A DNA stretch of 64,000 nt from Neocallimastix lanati (nom. inval.) (GCA_016946835.1 JACVTC010000167.1:138501-202500); one strand, 5' to 3'. Shown: positions 33,719 through 55,365, counted from the first letter of the stretch. Numbers and translations: made by a program. Notes: a model not told the origin generated them from the sequence alone.

Positions 33719-36586
33719 TTATGATGAAGTTTCTTTAATTCTGTCTGCTAATTTGCAACAAAACGAAATAAGGGTTTTCTTAGTTGCTTTGGCCTCGCCA
33801 GCTATTGTCGAAAATTCTTGGTAAGAGGCTTTGCAGGGTAATTTCAATAGGTCAACTAGCTTTTTACTAATAAGATTTAACGATCCTCCTGAATCTATTA
33901 ACATTAAAAGTTTAATCATTGGTTGTTTACTACTTCCGCTGATTATAACCGGATTTAGGTATGCTTCAGCATATTTGGTGATTTTCCAAGGGGCTGACGC
34001 TTGAAGTTTGTCCACTAATTTTTGTAGATCCAATCCTTCTGTAAAATATTTAGGATCAGGAGTAAACATTTCATCAATAAAATTATGAGAAACTTTGTTT
34101 GCACATTCTATTTCTTGAGCGGAGTATTGATCGTTATTAGTTTTTAACAATTCTTGTAATTGCTGTTGCATTATATCTTTAGGATCTTCTTCTTGGATGG
34201 AAGATTCATCTGAGTCTGATTCATTTTGTACTTCAACTGTATTGAAATATGATATTTGTCGATTTTTCTTATATTTATTTTGCCTTTTGTATGCTTTATA
34301 GCCAGGCTTATTCTTTGATGTATTTTTCGACTTATTTTTACTATCTGTATCAATTTTAGTTTGAGATTCTGTTAATTTATTATTCTTGTTGGTAGATTTG
34401 CTTTTTCTTCTAGTACTACCCTTTCTAGAAGTTTTACCAAAATTTCTAGGGATTTCTTGATTTTGGCTTCTTACACCTGATAACTGTAAGTATTCTGTTC
34501 TTTGGTCTTGTAAGACTCTTTCTTCAAGGGCCATCTTGTTAACAAAACGCATTATTGGCTCGAAGTTATCGTCTGAAAAGTTCGCGAAGCAGATATTCTT
34601 TTTAATTGCTTCTTCTTGCCACTTTTTTGGCATTATTTCAAAGACTTTTAATCCTTTAGCGTAATCTGATATTTTTAATATTTTAGATATTTTATTTATT
34701 TTAGTTTCAAAAACGTCTAAGTGGTTCTTTTCTAGTTTTAAATTGTTCCATAGTTTTTGGGCCTCGTCTATTGAATAAGTAGCGAATTTTGTTTGGAAAT
34801 GAGCTAAGAGTTCATTGAATGGAATAGATATTCTACTAGACCCTACCCCCCTCGCAGGAAGAAACTTATTGTAAAAATAGTTTCTTTGGGAAGAAGGAAG
34901 ACAGGAAAGGAACGCAGTGCAAAGATATTCTTCGTTCGGAGGATGAGCGAAATGATGAAGGTAATTGTGGAATTGGTAGACAAAGTCGTCCGCATCCTCT
35001 ACGTTTCCTGAAAACATAGGTTTTTTAATATTAAAAATCTTCTGAAAGGTAGCAGGGTCTTTGGCTTGCTCTGAAGAAGAATCCGAATAAGTAAGTTTAT
35101 ACGGAACTTGGAAAGAAACCTTTCTATTACTAGCACTGAGTTTGACTGCGGTAGATTTGACCCATTCAGCAACATTACTATCAACCACTTTATATTCACG
35201 ATATAACGCTCTACTAGGGAAGTATTTAACGGAGTCGGCTTCATTAAGCTTGGTATTTTGTTTAGTTAATTGTTCTAATTCCTCAGAATCCGAAATACTT
35301 GGTGGATTGATGATTTTAGGGCTAGAAGAAGATGCCATAGGGATGTCTAATGGCTGTGGAGGAACCACTATTGGTTCAGGACTCTTTCCTTTATCTTTGT
35401 TTTTAGAAGAGATAAATTTTCGATAAGGTAAATTAAGTACATCAGCAGTTTTCATACTAATTAAAGAGGAAAGATCATCGGCCGTATTGTATTTATTAAA
35501 TATATAATTCAGGAGATTATGAGTATAAGTTTCAAATTTCTTTTTGATAGATATGTCAGAAATGAAACTGTTAGAATCCATTTTAAAGTCAAAGAGAATA
35601 GCAGTTTTTGGATATCTCGTTATTGTGTCGAGATAAAGGTTATAATTAAATATCTCTCTATTATTAATGTTGGATGGGATAACAGTAGTACTTGGGGTTA
35701 CAATGTTTTCAATGCGAGCAAAAATATCATAAATAGCATTGGTTATTAATTTAGAGAGTAATTGTCCTTCTTTGGCTGATGGGAAGGATTCATATCTTGT
35801 AGTGAAATTCTTATAAAAATTAATAGTATCGTTACATAAAGCGAGAGCCTTTAAAATGTCACCGTTTGCTTCTTTACGGTCGTTCTTGTATTCTTCCATT
35901 TGTTTTTGAAATACTTGCAATGTGATGGTAAACTGAGATGCTAACTCTGATATGTTTTTAATTATATCTTTAAATGCTTTATTTGTTTTGTGATCCAAAT
36001 TGGTTGTTAAAGCTATCTTTTCTGGGAGTTTAGCATCTGCAATAGCTTTTACCGTAATTTCCTTAATTGATTCCAGAGATGTATTATAGTCGACATGGAG
36101 GTTTTTCAAAAAGTATTCAAATTTCTTCTGATGTTGGTTCAAACCTTTTTCTAAATTGCCACATAAGGTTAGTAAAGCATTACTTTGATCTTTTGAGCTT
36201 TCTTTAGTCAAGGAAAGGATAGTGCTTTTGGTATTTTCTAATTTTGAATAGTATTCCATAATCCTATTATTTATTTCATCGATATTTTTTAAGGTAGCAA
36301 CTTCTTGCAAGTCTTTACTCGTAAGGGCGGTTCCGGCTACCGATTGAATCATGTCGAATAATTTCTTATTTTCTTGGCTGAGACCAGTGATTTCATTTTG
36401 AAATTGTGAGGCTCTTGTATCGAACTCGTTAAAGAATTCAGAAAGTTTGTTCTCTTCTTCGAGTACTTGTTTGTCCATGAGAATTTTAGTAGCTTCATTT
36501 TGTTCTATAACTTTTACATCTGTAGTTCCAGCGATGGATACATTATGGTTAAGTTCCGTTCTGAGTTCTTTAATTTTTTCATTCAT
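33719..36586 (-). pseudogene. Gypsy-like Gag with long coiled-coil N-terminus and protease start
   Basis: 955 open codons. Residues about 1-300 look helical and coiled-coil-like (Leu/Glu/Lys heptads). A Pro/Ser linker lies near 405-430. About 495-700 resemble a retrotransposon capsid domain (KKPMFSGNVEDADDFVYQF; later FATYSIDEAQKLWNNLKLEK). A Lys/Arg/Ser-rich basic region at 715-790 sits where a CCHC knuckle would be expected, and no knuckle is present. The C-terminus enters an aspartic protease with LIDSGGSLNLISKKLV. A TAA at 33719 then stops the frame inside the protease, and the same frame continues open beyond it (to SIGKMAQRRYNI), so the stop is probably a mutation rather than a genuine end. 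Confidence 0.75.
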
Positions 36587-36621
36587 ACTTGTAGATCCAC
36601 TTTGGTTTATTCCCTTAATTG

Positions 36622-37459
36622 TTCCCTGAAGAATCTTTGTTCTGCAGATATGTAATCGAGTTTAACACTTCTAACTTTTGATTTCTTTATTTGAGGGTTT
36701 CCATTGTCATATAACTCCTGTAAGGCTTCATATTTAAATTTTTAAATTGAAAACCTTTCCAAGCTCCTAGTAGTCCTACCAAATACTGGTTTACTTGACC
36801 AATGGATTCAATTTCGATCCATTCAGGGTCTGTGGTAGGAATGACTTCATGTTGGACTCCATCTATTACGTCTAAGTATGAAATGGTAGGCGTGCCTTGT
36901 TTATTATCATAGATAAAGGGATTTCTCCGTTCTTCCTCAAGATTATTTGAGTAGACCACAATCTCAAAGCTTGACAGCAATGGGATTAATTCGTTCTGTT
37001 TATTTTCTTCAGTCATCTTTGAGCTTTTGCGACTCAAGGTAAGTAAACTATCGTTTGAGATGCTTATATTGTCTTCTAATAGATGATTAATGTATTTATT
37101 ATCAATTTGTATAATATTTATAAATTTTTCAGATTTCCAATAGCTATGTTAGCAAGAAGTGTATCTAGCTGATAAGGAAGTCTTTGTTCTTTTTGTACGT
37201 TAAACGATTTATAAATTGAGGTTAAACCTAAGCAAATAAGTTCAAAAGTACTACAATTCGGTGGGATTTCCCAAAATCCTAAAGTTTCGTCTTTATAAAC
37301 AAATTCGAATGTTCCTATAAATTCTTGAATTATTGGTTCGTTGTTTATAGCTTCAACGTAAGCAGAACCGTATTGATATAATTCTATTTCTGGACAGTTA
37401 ACAAAAGGTGTTATATCCGCAAAATAATTTTGGTGATCAGAATCTTCGATATCCCACAA
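36622..37459 (-). pseudogene. Gypsy-like element, N-terminal region (frameshifted)
   Basis: Two open stretches (37459-37118 and 37037-36687) join through a one-base shift near 37130: the downstream frame is open well before its first ATG. A second shift near 36740 leads into a frame reading KYEALQELYDNGNP, and a third near 36630 leads into the long gag frame starting MNEKIKEL. The protein is acidic (WDIEDSDHQNYFADITPF at its start) and unlike known domains to me. It may be the N-terminus of the element's first polyprotein or a separate small ORF. Confidence 0.55.
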
Positions 37460-38430
37460 TTCTCCTTAGAATTGTATGTTATAGGATATCATTAAATGTT
37501 ACTATGTTTATAAATAGTAATTATTTAATTACAGGTAGTGTACTCCAAGGTTATTTTTCTGAAAAATAAAATTCGTTGGAATTTTCAAGAAGAGACTAGC
37601 ATAAAGAAGGCTATTCACATATAAGAATAGTAGGTTCGGAATTATACATGATTATATTATGATTAATTTTGAGAAGAAAAAGTTAATTATAATTGGATTA
37701 TACATTGACGATAGGTCAGCACAGGGAACAAAATTAAAAATTTTATTTTAATCAAAAGGAAAATTTAAAATTTAAAAAACTGAACCAATAACTTTATTCG
37801 TGGAATTAAAGTGGAAAACATTAACAATACATATATTATTTCACCTAATCTTATCTACGATAAATTTATGATATATGTATCAAAAACTATTGGTTCAGAA
37901 ATTTCTTTTCAAATATACATATAAATATGTATAATATATACATACGTAATTTATATAATATCGATATAGAAATAATTCCTAATTTATTGTTTAAAATAAA
38001 TATATTTTAAAAATAAATTAGTTATATTTCATTTTATAATTTTTAATATTAAAGAGAATATTAAAAGAGAGAAATTCTACATAAAATAATACTATTTTAA
38101 TAGGTAATAGTCCAATATGTTGGACTTCCAAGAAACAAACAATTGTTGCCACCTCCACCAACGAAGCAGAAAATATTTCACCTTACGGAATGTTTCATCT
38201 TTGGTGCTCTGACATGCATATTATTGTTTAGAATTTTGCAAGTATTACTTCTCCTTGTGCTTCTTCGAAGGGAGGACAATATAACCTAACCCGTAGAGTT
38301 TCGTATTAGCTTCCTGGCAATTATATAAATTTCATATTTAGCAAAATATATCTACATGGACACATGAGATCATGTACCCTATCCTCTTACTTAGTTCAGT
38401 ATCTATTCAAATATATAAGAGGAATATATT
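37460..38430. other. Spacer upstream of the gypsy relic, possibly remnant LTR
   Basis: No gene seen. The 5' LTR of the minus-strand element would be expected here, but no second copy exists for comparison because the other end is truncated. 38100-38330 is GC-richer (for example CCACCTCCACCAACGAAGC) without a convincing frame, and contains a CCTAACCC motif at 38284. Confidence 0.4.
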
Positions 38431-38437
38431 TTTATAG

Positions 38438-38510
38438 TAACCCTAACCCATATTCGGTAAAAACCTCTTTGAGGAAAACCAGGAAAATGGTCATAGGGCA
38501 GGCCCTAACC
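38438..38510 (+). repeat. CCCTAA-headed dispersed repeat (family A), copy 1
   Basis: It starts TAACCCTAACCC and matches 63403-63470 over about 65 bp: GTAAAAACC, a GAGGAAAACC block and GAAAATGGTCATAGG are shared. A further CCCTAACC occurs at 38503. The telomere-like head motif also appears near 19980, 23217 and 63117. Confidence 0.7.
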
Positions 38511-38687
38511 AGGAGCCTTATGTATGCTAGCCTACGGACTTATAACCAGGATAGAATCTGGTTCGAATTCAAGCTTTTTAAATAATAGAGTACCTTTTTT
38601 ATCCTAGCTTCAAAAAGGTTAGGAACTTGAGAAGCACTCCGAGAAAAAGCGTATGAGAAAAATTCTCATTAATAATATGCATGTCAG

Positions 38688-38795
38688 AGCGTCAATGCTG
38701 AACACTCACTAAGGATATCCTGAAGGGACAATAACTGCATATATGATAGTATGTGACTACCTCAATATTCCTTATTGCCCCAGAGGGAGGTTGAA
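38688..38795 (-). repeat. Dispersed repeat (family B), copy 1, inverted relative to 62.9 kb
   Basis: The reverse complement aligns over about 100 bp with 62929-63030: CTGGGGCAATAAGGAATATT with CTGGGCAGTGGAAATATT, GAGGTAGTCACATAC with AAGGTAGTCACACAC, then GAGTGTTCA in both. A shorter third match (GGAGCGTCAACGCTGAA) lies at 40525-40570. Confidence 0.65.
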
Positions 38796-39147
38796 ACCAA
38801 AGACGGTACACAGCGGAAATAAAAAAAATAATAGTCATAAATATACTAATAAATTAATGTGTAGGTGTTCCCTTTAATATAAATAAAAATAATATTATAA
38901 TTACTCATTAACATATTTGTGTGTATCTACTGATAGTCGTTTAATTATATAATATTATTTAATTATTTATATTATATTTGGTTGGAAATAAATGCTATTC
39001 TAATTAATATTATAAATAATTTTTTTTATAAGTTATTATTTCTTTAAAATTAAAAAAAAAAAAATAAAAATATCTTTCAAAAAGTTGTAGAATCAACTAT
39101 AAAAATTTTAGAATTAAAAGTTTTAAAATTATTTAAATTATAGCTTT

Positions 39148-39180
<33 letters not shown>

Positions 39181-39240
39181 TTAAAAATATCTTAACTAAA
39201 ATTATAAAATTTATATTTAAATTTAATTAATATTTATAAA
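38796..39240. other. AT-rich spacer
   Basis: A short GC-richer tail (AAACCAAAGACGGTACACAG) is followed by AT-rich DNA with A runs at 39053-39064 and 39153-39180. No coding signal. Confidence 0.5.
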
Positions 39241-39278
39241 GTACTACTATAGAAAAAGTTTTATGGATAAAAAAGGTA

Positions 39279-39533
39279 CATACATGGGTTACTACAGCAA
39301 ACATAAATGTACCCATACTACAGATGTCAAGCAAATGTGATAAACTTAATGGTGAAAACTGTCATTGGTTACTGTTGCTCCAAACATGTCTACTGTGGAA
39401 AAACGAAGGAATATTGCATTAACGGCTGTGACTATAACCATGAAATGTTATGGTAAATCCTTCTGAATTCAAAGTTTTGACAAGAGAATATTGCGGGAAA
39501 GGATGTGACTATAACCATGGAATATGCTGGTAA
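39279..39533 (+). pseudogene. Decayed hevein-type (CBM18-like) chitin-binding modules
   Basis: One frame (39367-39456) reads GYCCSKHVYCGKTKEYC then INGCDYNHEMLW and a stop. This is the core of a type-1 chitin-binding module: the C-C-S-x-x-x-x-C-G-x-T-x-x-Y-C pattern followed by G-C. Just before, in another frame, KCDKLNGENC supplies the expected module start, so a one-base shift lies near 39365. A second copy follows in a third frame (39483-39533), TREYCGKGCDYNHGICW then a stop. An upstream segment (39279-39340, GYYSKHKCTHTTD) looks like a third, more decayed copy with cysteines lost. No signal peptide or complete gene is present. Such modules are common in chytrid and anaerobic fungal secreted proteins. 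Confidence 0.7.
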
Positions 39534-39924
39534 TTACTTTTGAATACTAACTCAAGTTTTGATTCTACCTAAATAAGAAAAAAAAAAATATTGGAAACAA
39601 TTTATCATAATATATTTTCCTATATAAATTTCATTTTTAAAAATATAGTAAATTTTTATAATAAAATGTATTAGAAATTATAGAAATAAAATATCAAAAT
39701 AATTTCAATATTGAAACTTTGAAATTTTAAAAAAAGCTAATGAAACTATTATAGATAGAAAATAAAAAATTGTTAAATAAATATTTTATTATTTAATATA
39801 TTGAATATATATTATTTTTAATCAAACAATTTGAAATAATAATTAATTATTTAGTATTTATTATTTATTAATTATTTAATAATAAATAATAAATGTTAAT
39901 AGTCAGAAACTTTGATAATTTAGT
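39534..39924. other. AT-rich spacer
   Basis: A/T-rich DNA between the chitin-binding relic and repeat copy 2. Nothing recognisable. Confidence 0.5.
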
Positions 39925-40320
39925 TGTTTGTTTAAAATGCTTTAAAATTAATTTCGGAGTAGTTTTAAGTAATTAAAATTAGTTTAAATAGTCTATAAAA
40001 ATAGTTTTGAATTGTAAATATATAAACATTAGTGTTTATATTTATAATAAATAGATAATAAATGAGCTCTTACTGAATTTAATTATTATTGTAAATAATT
40101 TGAAAGTTTATTGATTTGATTATTGTATAGTTATAGTTAATTATTATTTAATAAAATTATTAATAAATATTTTGTTTATAAATAAATAGTAATATATGTA
40201 TATTAGATAGGAATAATATAATATAATTATGAAATAATATACATATAAATTTTATTATTATTTAAATCGATGTATTAGTTATTGACAATATTATATAGTT
40301 AATAACATAGTAGAATTTTA
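39925..40320 (+). repeat. Dispersed ~400-bp repeat, copy 2
   Basis: Same orientation as copy 1 at 24415-24835. Conserved blocks run from GCTTTAAAATTAATTTCGGA through TTATAAAAATAGTTTTGAATTG-like sequence to AAATCGATGTATTAGTTATTG. Copies diverge right after the shared AGTTAATAAC, as expected at an element edge. Confidence 0.65.
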
Positions 40321-40905
40321 TAAAAGTAAACGTTTTATTTAGTGTCTTTTTTTTTTTTTAATTGTTATAATGTTTCTGTTAAATAAAACTTGACAAATAT
40401 ATTGTGACTTATACATTAATTGAATTACATTACGTTTATGTGAAATATATGAAATATGTATATAATATATTATAAATATAATATACATATTTCATATATT
40501 TCAAATATTCTATCAATAAATAATGGAGCGTCAACGCTGAAAATGCAGTAAGATGGACAAGCAGGGCCAATGCCTCTGAAGGAGTAAACCATAATTTCTT
40601 TCAGATAGTTAATTCAAATCCTAATCCGTAATAGGTGATATGGAAGTGAGGTTCGTTGCATATGAACTTTTTTCCGAATTTATTTATGCACTTTATTTTG
40701 AATATTACTTTTTATTTCACATTATTATTTAAAATATTATTTTGTTCCAATTGGACCAATATTTATTTTTTTAATTAATTCTGTGTTGTTTTTTTATTTT
40801 AAAAAAAAATAAAAAATATTCATGTAATTAATAAATGAATAAATAAATAAATAAAGGTTAAAGTTGTAATAATTTCAGCTGTAAAAAGTATATATATATA
40901 TATAT
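40321..40905. other. Spacer with a TATATTTCATAT palindrome and partial family-B copy
   Basis: 40435-40505 contains ATATGAAATATGTATATAAT and its near-complement, forming an inverted repeat. 40525-40570 is a partial family-B repeat. The GC-richer 40520-40670 has no frame with coding character, and I see no complete tRNA fold. Confidence 0.45.
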
Positions 40906-42310
40906 ATATATATTAATAAATAACAAATAATAAATAAATAATGAATGATGGAATAATAAATGATTAGGTAATAAATAACTAATAAATAATAATGAATAAT
41001 AAATAATAATGATAAATAAATAATGAATGATGGAATAATAAATAATTAAGTAATAAATAATAAATAAATAATAAATAATGAATGATGGAATAATAAATAA
41101 TTAAGAAATAAATAATAAATAAATAATAAATAATAAATGATGGAATGATAAATAATTAAGTAATAAATAATAAATAAATAATAAATAATTAAGTAATAAA
41201 TAATAAATAAATAATAAATAATGTATGATAGAATAATAAATAATTAAGTAATAAATAATAAATAATAATGAATGATGGAATAATAAATAATTAAGTAATA
41301 AATAATAAATAAATAATAAATAATGAATGATAGAATAATAAATATTTAAGAAATAAATAATAAATAAATAATAAATAATAAATGATGGAATAATAAATAA
41401 TTAAGTAATAAATAATAAATAATAATGAATGATAGAATAACCAAATAATTAAATAATAAATAAATAAATAAATAATAAATGATGAAATAATAAATAATCA
41501 AGCAATAGATAATAAATAAATAATAAATAATGAATGATGGAATAATAAATGATTAAGTAATAAATAATGAATAATAAATAATAATAATAAATAAATAATG
41601 GATGATGGTATAATAAATAATTAAGTAATAAATAATAAATAAATTATAAATAATGTATGATGGAATAATAAATAATTAAGTAATAAATAATAAATAATAA
41701 TGAATGATGAAGTAATAAATAATAAAAAATTAATAATAAATAAATAATAAATAGTGAATGATGGAATAATAAATAATTAAGAAATAAATAATAAATAAAC
41801 AATGAATGATGGAATAATAAATAATAAAAAATAAATAATAAATAAACAATGAATGATGGAATAATAAATGATTAAGTAATAAATAATAAATAATAAATAA
41901 TAATGATAAATAAATATTGAATGATGGTATAATAAATAATTAATAAATAATAAATAAATAATAAATAATGTATGATGGAATAATAAATAATTAAGTAATA
42001 AATAATAAATAATAATGAATGATGGAATAATAATAAAAAATAAATAATAAATAATGAATGATGGAATAATAAATAATTAAAAAATAAATAATAAATAAAT
42101 AATGAATGATTGAATAATAAATAATTAAGTAATAAATAATGAATGATGGAATAATAAATAATTAAGTAAAAATAATGAATGATGGAATAATAAATAATTA
42201 ATAAATAATAAATAAATAAAAATAATAGAATAATAAATAATAAAGTAATGAATAATGAATGATGAATGATGGAATAATAAATAATTAAGTAATAAATAAT
42301 AAATAAAATA
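40906..42310. repeat. ~1.4-kb AT minisatellite with GAATGATGGAATAATAAAT units
   Basis: (TA)n at 40894-40912 leads into an array in which GAATGATGGAATAATAAATA, an ATTAAGTAATAAATAATAAA segment and (ATAAATA)n fillers alternate at about 50-75 bp. Copies differ by small substitutions (GATGG/GATAG) and by variable numbers of the 7-bp filler. That filler is the complement of the heptamer at 11 and 13 kb. Confidence 0.85.
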
Positions 42311-44374
42311 TTTTATCTTAAATATTTATTTATGAGATAAATTGATATTTTTATTTTTATTTTTTTTTTTTTTATTATATTATTATATTATATCAATAAT
42401 AATTAATGTTTTATATTACACTGAAATTATAATATTTTAAAGTAGTTGTAAAATGTTTATTAAAATATTATTTTGATGTGTATTTAAAAAAGAAAAAAAA
42501 AATTTTAATGAATTATTAAACTATGTTTATTGTGAAATAATATATATATTTATATATATATATATTAATTTTCTTTAATTTTAATTCTAAAACAACACCC
42601 AAAAATTAATATTTTTTTTTCAAATTAAGTAGTTATATTAGTAACTTAATATATATATGTATACTTCTATTATCAATTAAATTAACAAGTAAGCATAATT
42701 TATTCATATATATTTAGAATAATAATGTAATGTTATTTTTTTTTTATAAAAAAAAATAACAAAAAGTTGTATTATTATATTAAATTAATAATATTTATTT
42801 ATTTTTTTTTTTTTTTATAAAAAAATATAATAAAAAGTTGAATTATTATATCAAATTAATAATTTTTTTTTTTTTTTTTGAATTTATTTATTTAGTAGTA
42901 CTAATATAAATATTTTATTAATATTATAAATAGAGTTACTTTCAATATATTTTATTAAAATAATTATAATAGAAATCTGAGGTTTTAAGAATGTAATTCT
43001 TTTTCTCTTGAATTAATTACGACATAATCAATTATATTTTAAATATAATCAATGTTACTATAATATTTATGACAATTTTGATATTATATATTTTAATTTT
43101 TTTTTTTTTTTTTTTATTAAAAAGATCAATTTTATTTTAAATATTATTTATTATTTCTAATTTTATTTTTTATATCATTTTTAAGCTTTATTTTATTAAT
43201 CTTTTTTTTTTATTTTTATTTAATATCATTTTAAGTTTAATTAGTATTTTCTATTTTATTTTTTTTTTTTTATTAATACCAAATTTTTTTTTATTAATAC
43301 CAATTTTTTTTTGTTTTAAAAAAAATTTTTTTTTCCAATATTTTTATAATTTTTATATGTTTGATAAAATAATATAAAAATATGATATATTAACAATAAA
43401 TAAAGAAATTTTTAAATAAATATTATATAAAGTTAAATATATAAAAAATATATAAAAGAAGTTTAATAAAAAAAAAGATTATTATTGATATTATTGATTA
43501 TATATATACAAAATAAATAAAAGAAAAATATTTTTTCCCCTTAGAATCAGATATGACCATAAAAAAATATATTAATATGTATATATGTATATATAATTTT
43601 TTTAAAAAAAAAAAAAAAATTATTATTTAAAGAAATATAATTAGCCATGCGAAATTTATTTTATTTTTTTTTTTTTTTTTTTTAATTTTTTTTTTTTTAA
43701 AGAATATTAAAGATAAGTAATTATAATATATTATTATTGAAATAGTAAATCAGAAAAAAGCAAAATTAATTAATAAATAAAATAAAAAAATAAATAATTA
43801 CATGTATAAAAAAGTAAAAAAAATAAAAAATAAAAAAAATAAAAAAAGTTTAGTTTATTTTTAATTAAAATAATTATTATCGAGTATGTGTGACAATTTA
43901 AAATTATTAAAAATTAAGAAAAAAAAAAAACTATTTATATTATATGATATTAGATATAACTGACTATTTAAATAGGAAATGATTAATTTTTTTTTTTAAA
44001 AAAAAAATAATAATAATAATAATAATAATTAACATATTTGAACAAAAAAAAATTAATAAAATAAAATAAAAAACAAAAGAATTAAAATCTAATAGTAATC
44101 ATGGTCATGGACATGATCATAAATCATAAATCATAATTAATAGTAATAATTAATTACATATTTAATTTGGGGAATTCAATAAAGATTTTATATCCTCTAA
44201 AACTGTAAATTCTATTTTATTTTATTACATAAAAATTTTATTTGATATTATTTTAATATTATCATTTGAATTTATAATGATTTTTTACTTTAATTTATTT
44301 CATTTCTATTTGAATTTTGATAATTAAGTATTAATAATTATTAATAACTCTTTTTTTTTTTTTTCTCACTAATG

Positions 44375-44405
<31 letters not shown>

Positions 44406-44791
44406 GATTAATTTAATAAATTTAATAAATAATAAATTAAAGTGTACATACATAAAAATATGTAATACATAAAAATTCAAAATTTAAATATATATCATAA
44501 TTAATAATTTATTAATTAATTGATTATTATTAATTAATTATTATTATTAAAAATATTTTAATTATTAATGTTATTATTATATTATTTTTAAATATGAAAT
44601 ATTAAAAATTAAAAAAAAAAACATTTGGTGGATCATAAACAAAATTGATATATTAATCTAGACCATTATAACAATTTATTATATTTTATGGACATTGCAT
44701 ACAAATCATACAAATAAAAAAAAAAAAAATCATAAAAAATAAAAAAAATAAAAAGAGAAAAGAAGTAACAAGAATACAAGAATATTAATAA

Positions 44792-44831
<40 letters not shown>

Positions 44832-44976
44832 AAATAAAATATATTATATATTATAAAAGGGTTTTTTTTTTATTTTTTACTTTATTTTTTATTATTTTAT
44901 ACTTTTTTTTTTCCAATTTCACCTCACTTCTTTAATAGAATATATAACAGATAAAAATATATATTCATATTTAAAA
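42311..44976. other. AT-rich intergenic upstream of the myosin gene
   Basis: Long A and T homopolymers and TTTA/AAT repeats. Near 42737-42860 a TAACAAAAAGTTG-TTATTATAT-AAATTAATAAT unit occurs twice. The last 100 bp before the myosin ATG include CCAATTTCACCTCACTTC, a small less AT-rich island that may be core promoter or 5' UTR. No gene found. Confidence 0.55.
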
Positions 44977-54758
<9,782 letters not shown>

Positions 54759-55035
54759 ATTTAAACATTAAAAAATAAAATAATAATAAAAATTAAAAAT
54801 AAAAATTAAAATTAAAATTAAATATATAAATATAAAAATTAAAATATATAACACCATATATTTATATATTTTAATTTTTATATCATAAAAAAAATTTAAA
54901 ATTTATTAATAATATATATATTATATCATCATCGTTATCATCATCATAATAATAAACTCTAACCTATTTAATAATAATAGAAATTTAAAGCATATTACAG
55001 ATAATATGTTTTAAATTTCTATTAAAAGGGTAATT

Positions 55036-55070
<35 letters not shown>

Positions 55071-55332
55071 TTACTTTATATATATATATATAAAGAAAAG
55101 AAAAGACAATAAAATAAATGAATAATAATATTTACTTATTATATATTATTTTTTAGAAACAATATTTATTATAATCATTGAAAATTTTTTTTATTTATTT
55201 ATTTTAATATTTAAACATAAATAAATAAATTGATAAATAAATTGATAAATAAGTATCTAAAAAAATAAATAATTAAATAATTAAGTATCTAAATAAATAA
55301 ATAAATAAATATAAAAAAATATAAATAAATAT

Positions 55333-55363
<31 letters not shown>

Positions 55364-55365
55364 CG
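54759..55365. other. Downstream of myosin; hairpin at 54978-55021
   Basis: AT-rich 3' flank. About 220 bp past the stop an inverted repeat (TAGAAATTTAAAGCATATTA / AATATGTTTTAAATTTCTA, 5-nt loop) could fold in RNA or be a small mobile-element footprint. ATAA and TA repeats fill the rest. Confidence 0.55.

Larger units (their letters stand above)
32023..37459 (-). mobile_element. Ty3/gypsy-like element, broken and truncated
   Basis: Minus-strand gag, protease and reverse transcriptase in that order (37459 down to 32023). Lesions are frameshifts near 37130, 36740 and 36630, an in-frame TAA at 33719-33721, a frameshift near 32780, an in-frame TGA at 32638-32640, and an end inside RNase H at about 32023. 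No integrase and no clear LTRs were found. An inverted pair (CTGAACCAATA near 37783, CTATTGGTTCAG near 37890) lies upstream. The coding stretches are GC-richer than the flanks and still largely open, so decay is fairly recent. Confidence 0.8.

Noticed and set aside
38364-38585. 73-codon frame over the CCCTAA repeat
   Set aside because: Lies across a dispersed repeat; the matching copy at 63.4 kb does not preserve the frame.
40525-40670. Possible tRNA or tRNA-derived SINE
   Set aside because: TTCAAATCC and GGTTCGTTGC hint at a B box, but no cloverleaf with acceptor stem can be formed by eye, and part of it is a family-B repeat.
44088-44132. Short His-rich frame (HGHGHDHKS) like a metal-binding tail
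   Set aside because: Only about 14 meaningful codons, preceded by A-rich DNA; the CATGG/CATGATCATG pattern is more likely a small DNA palindrome.
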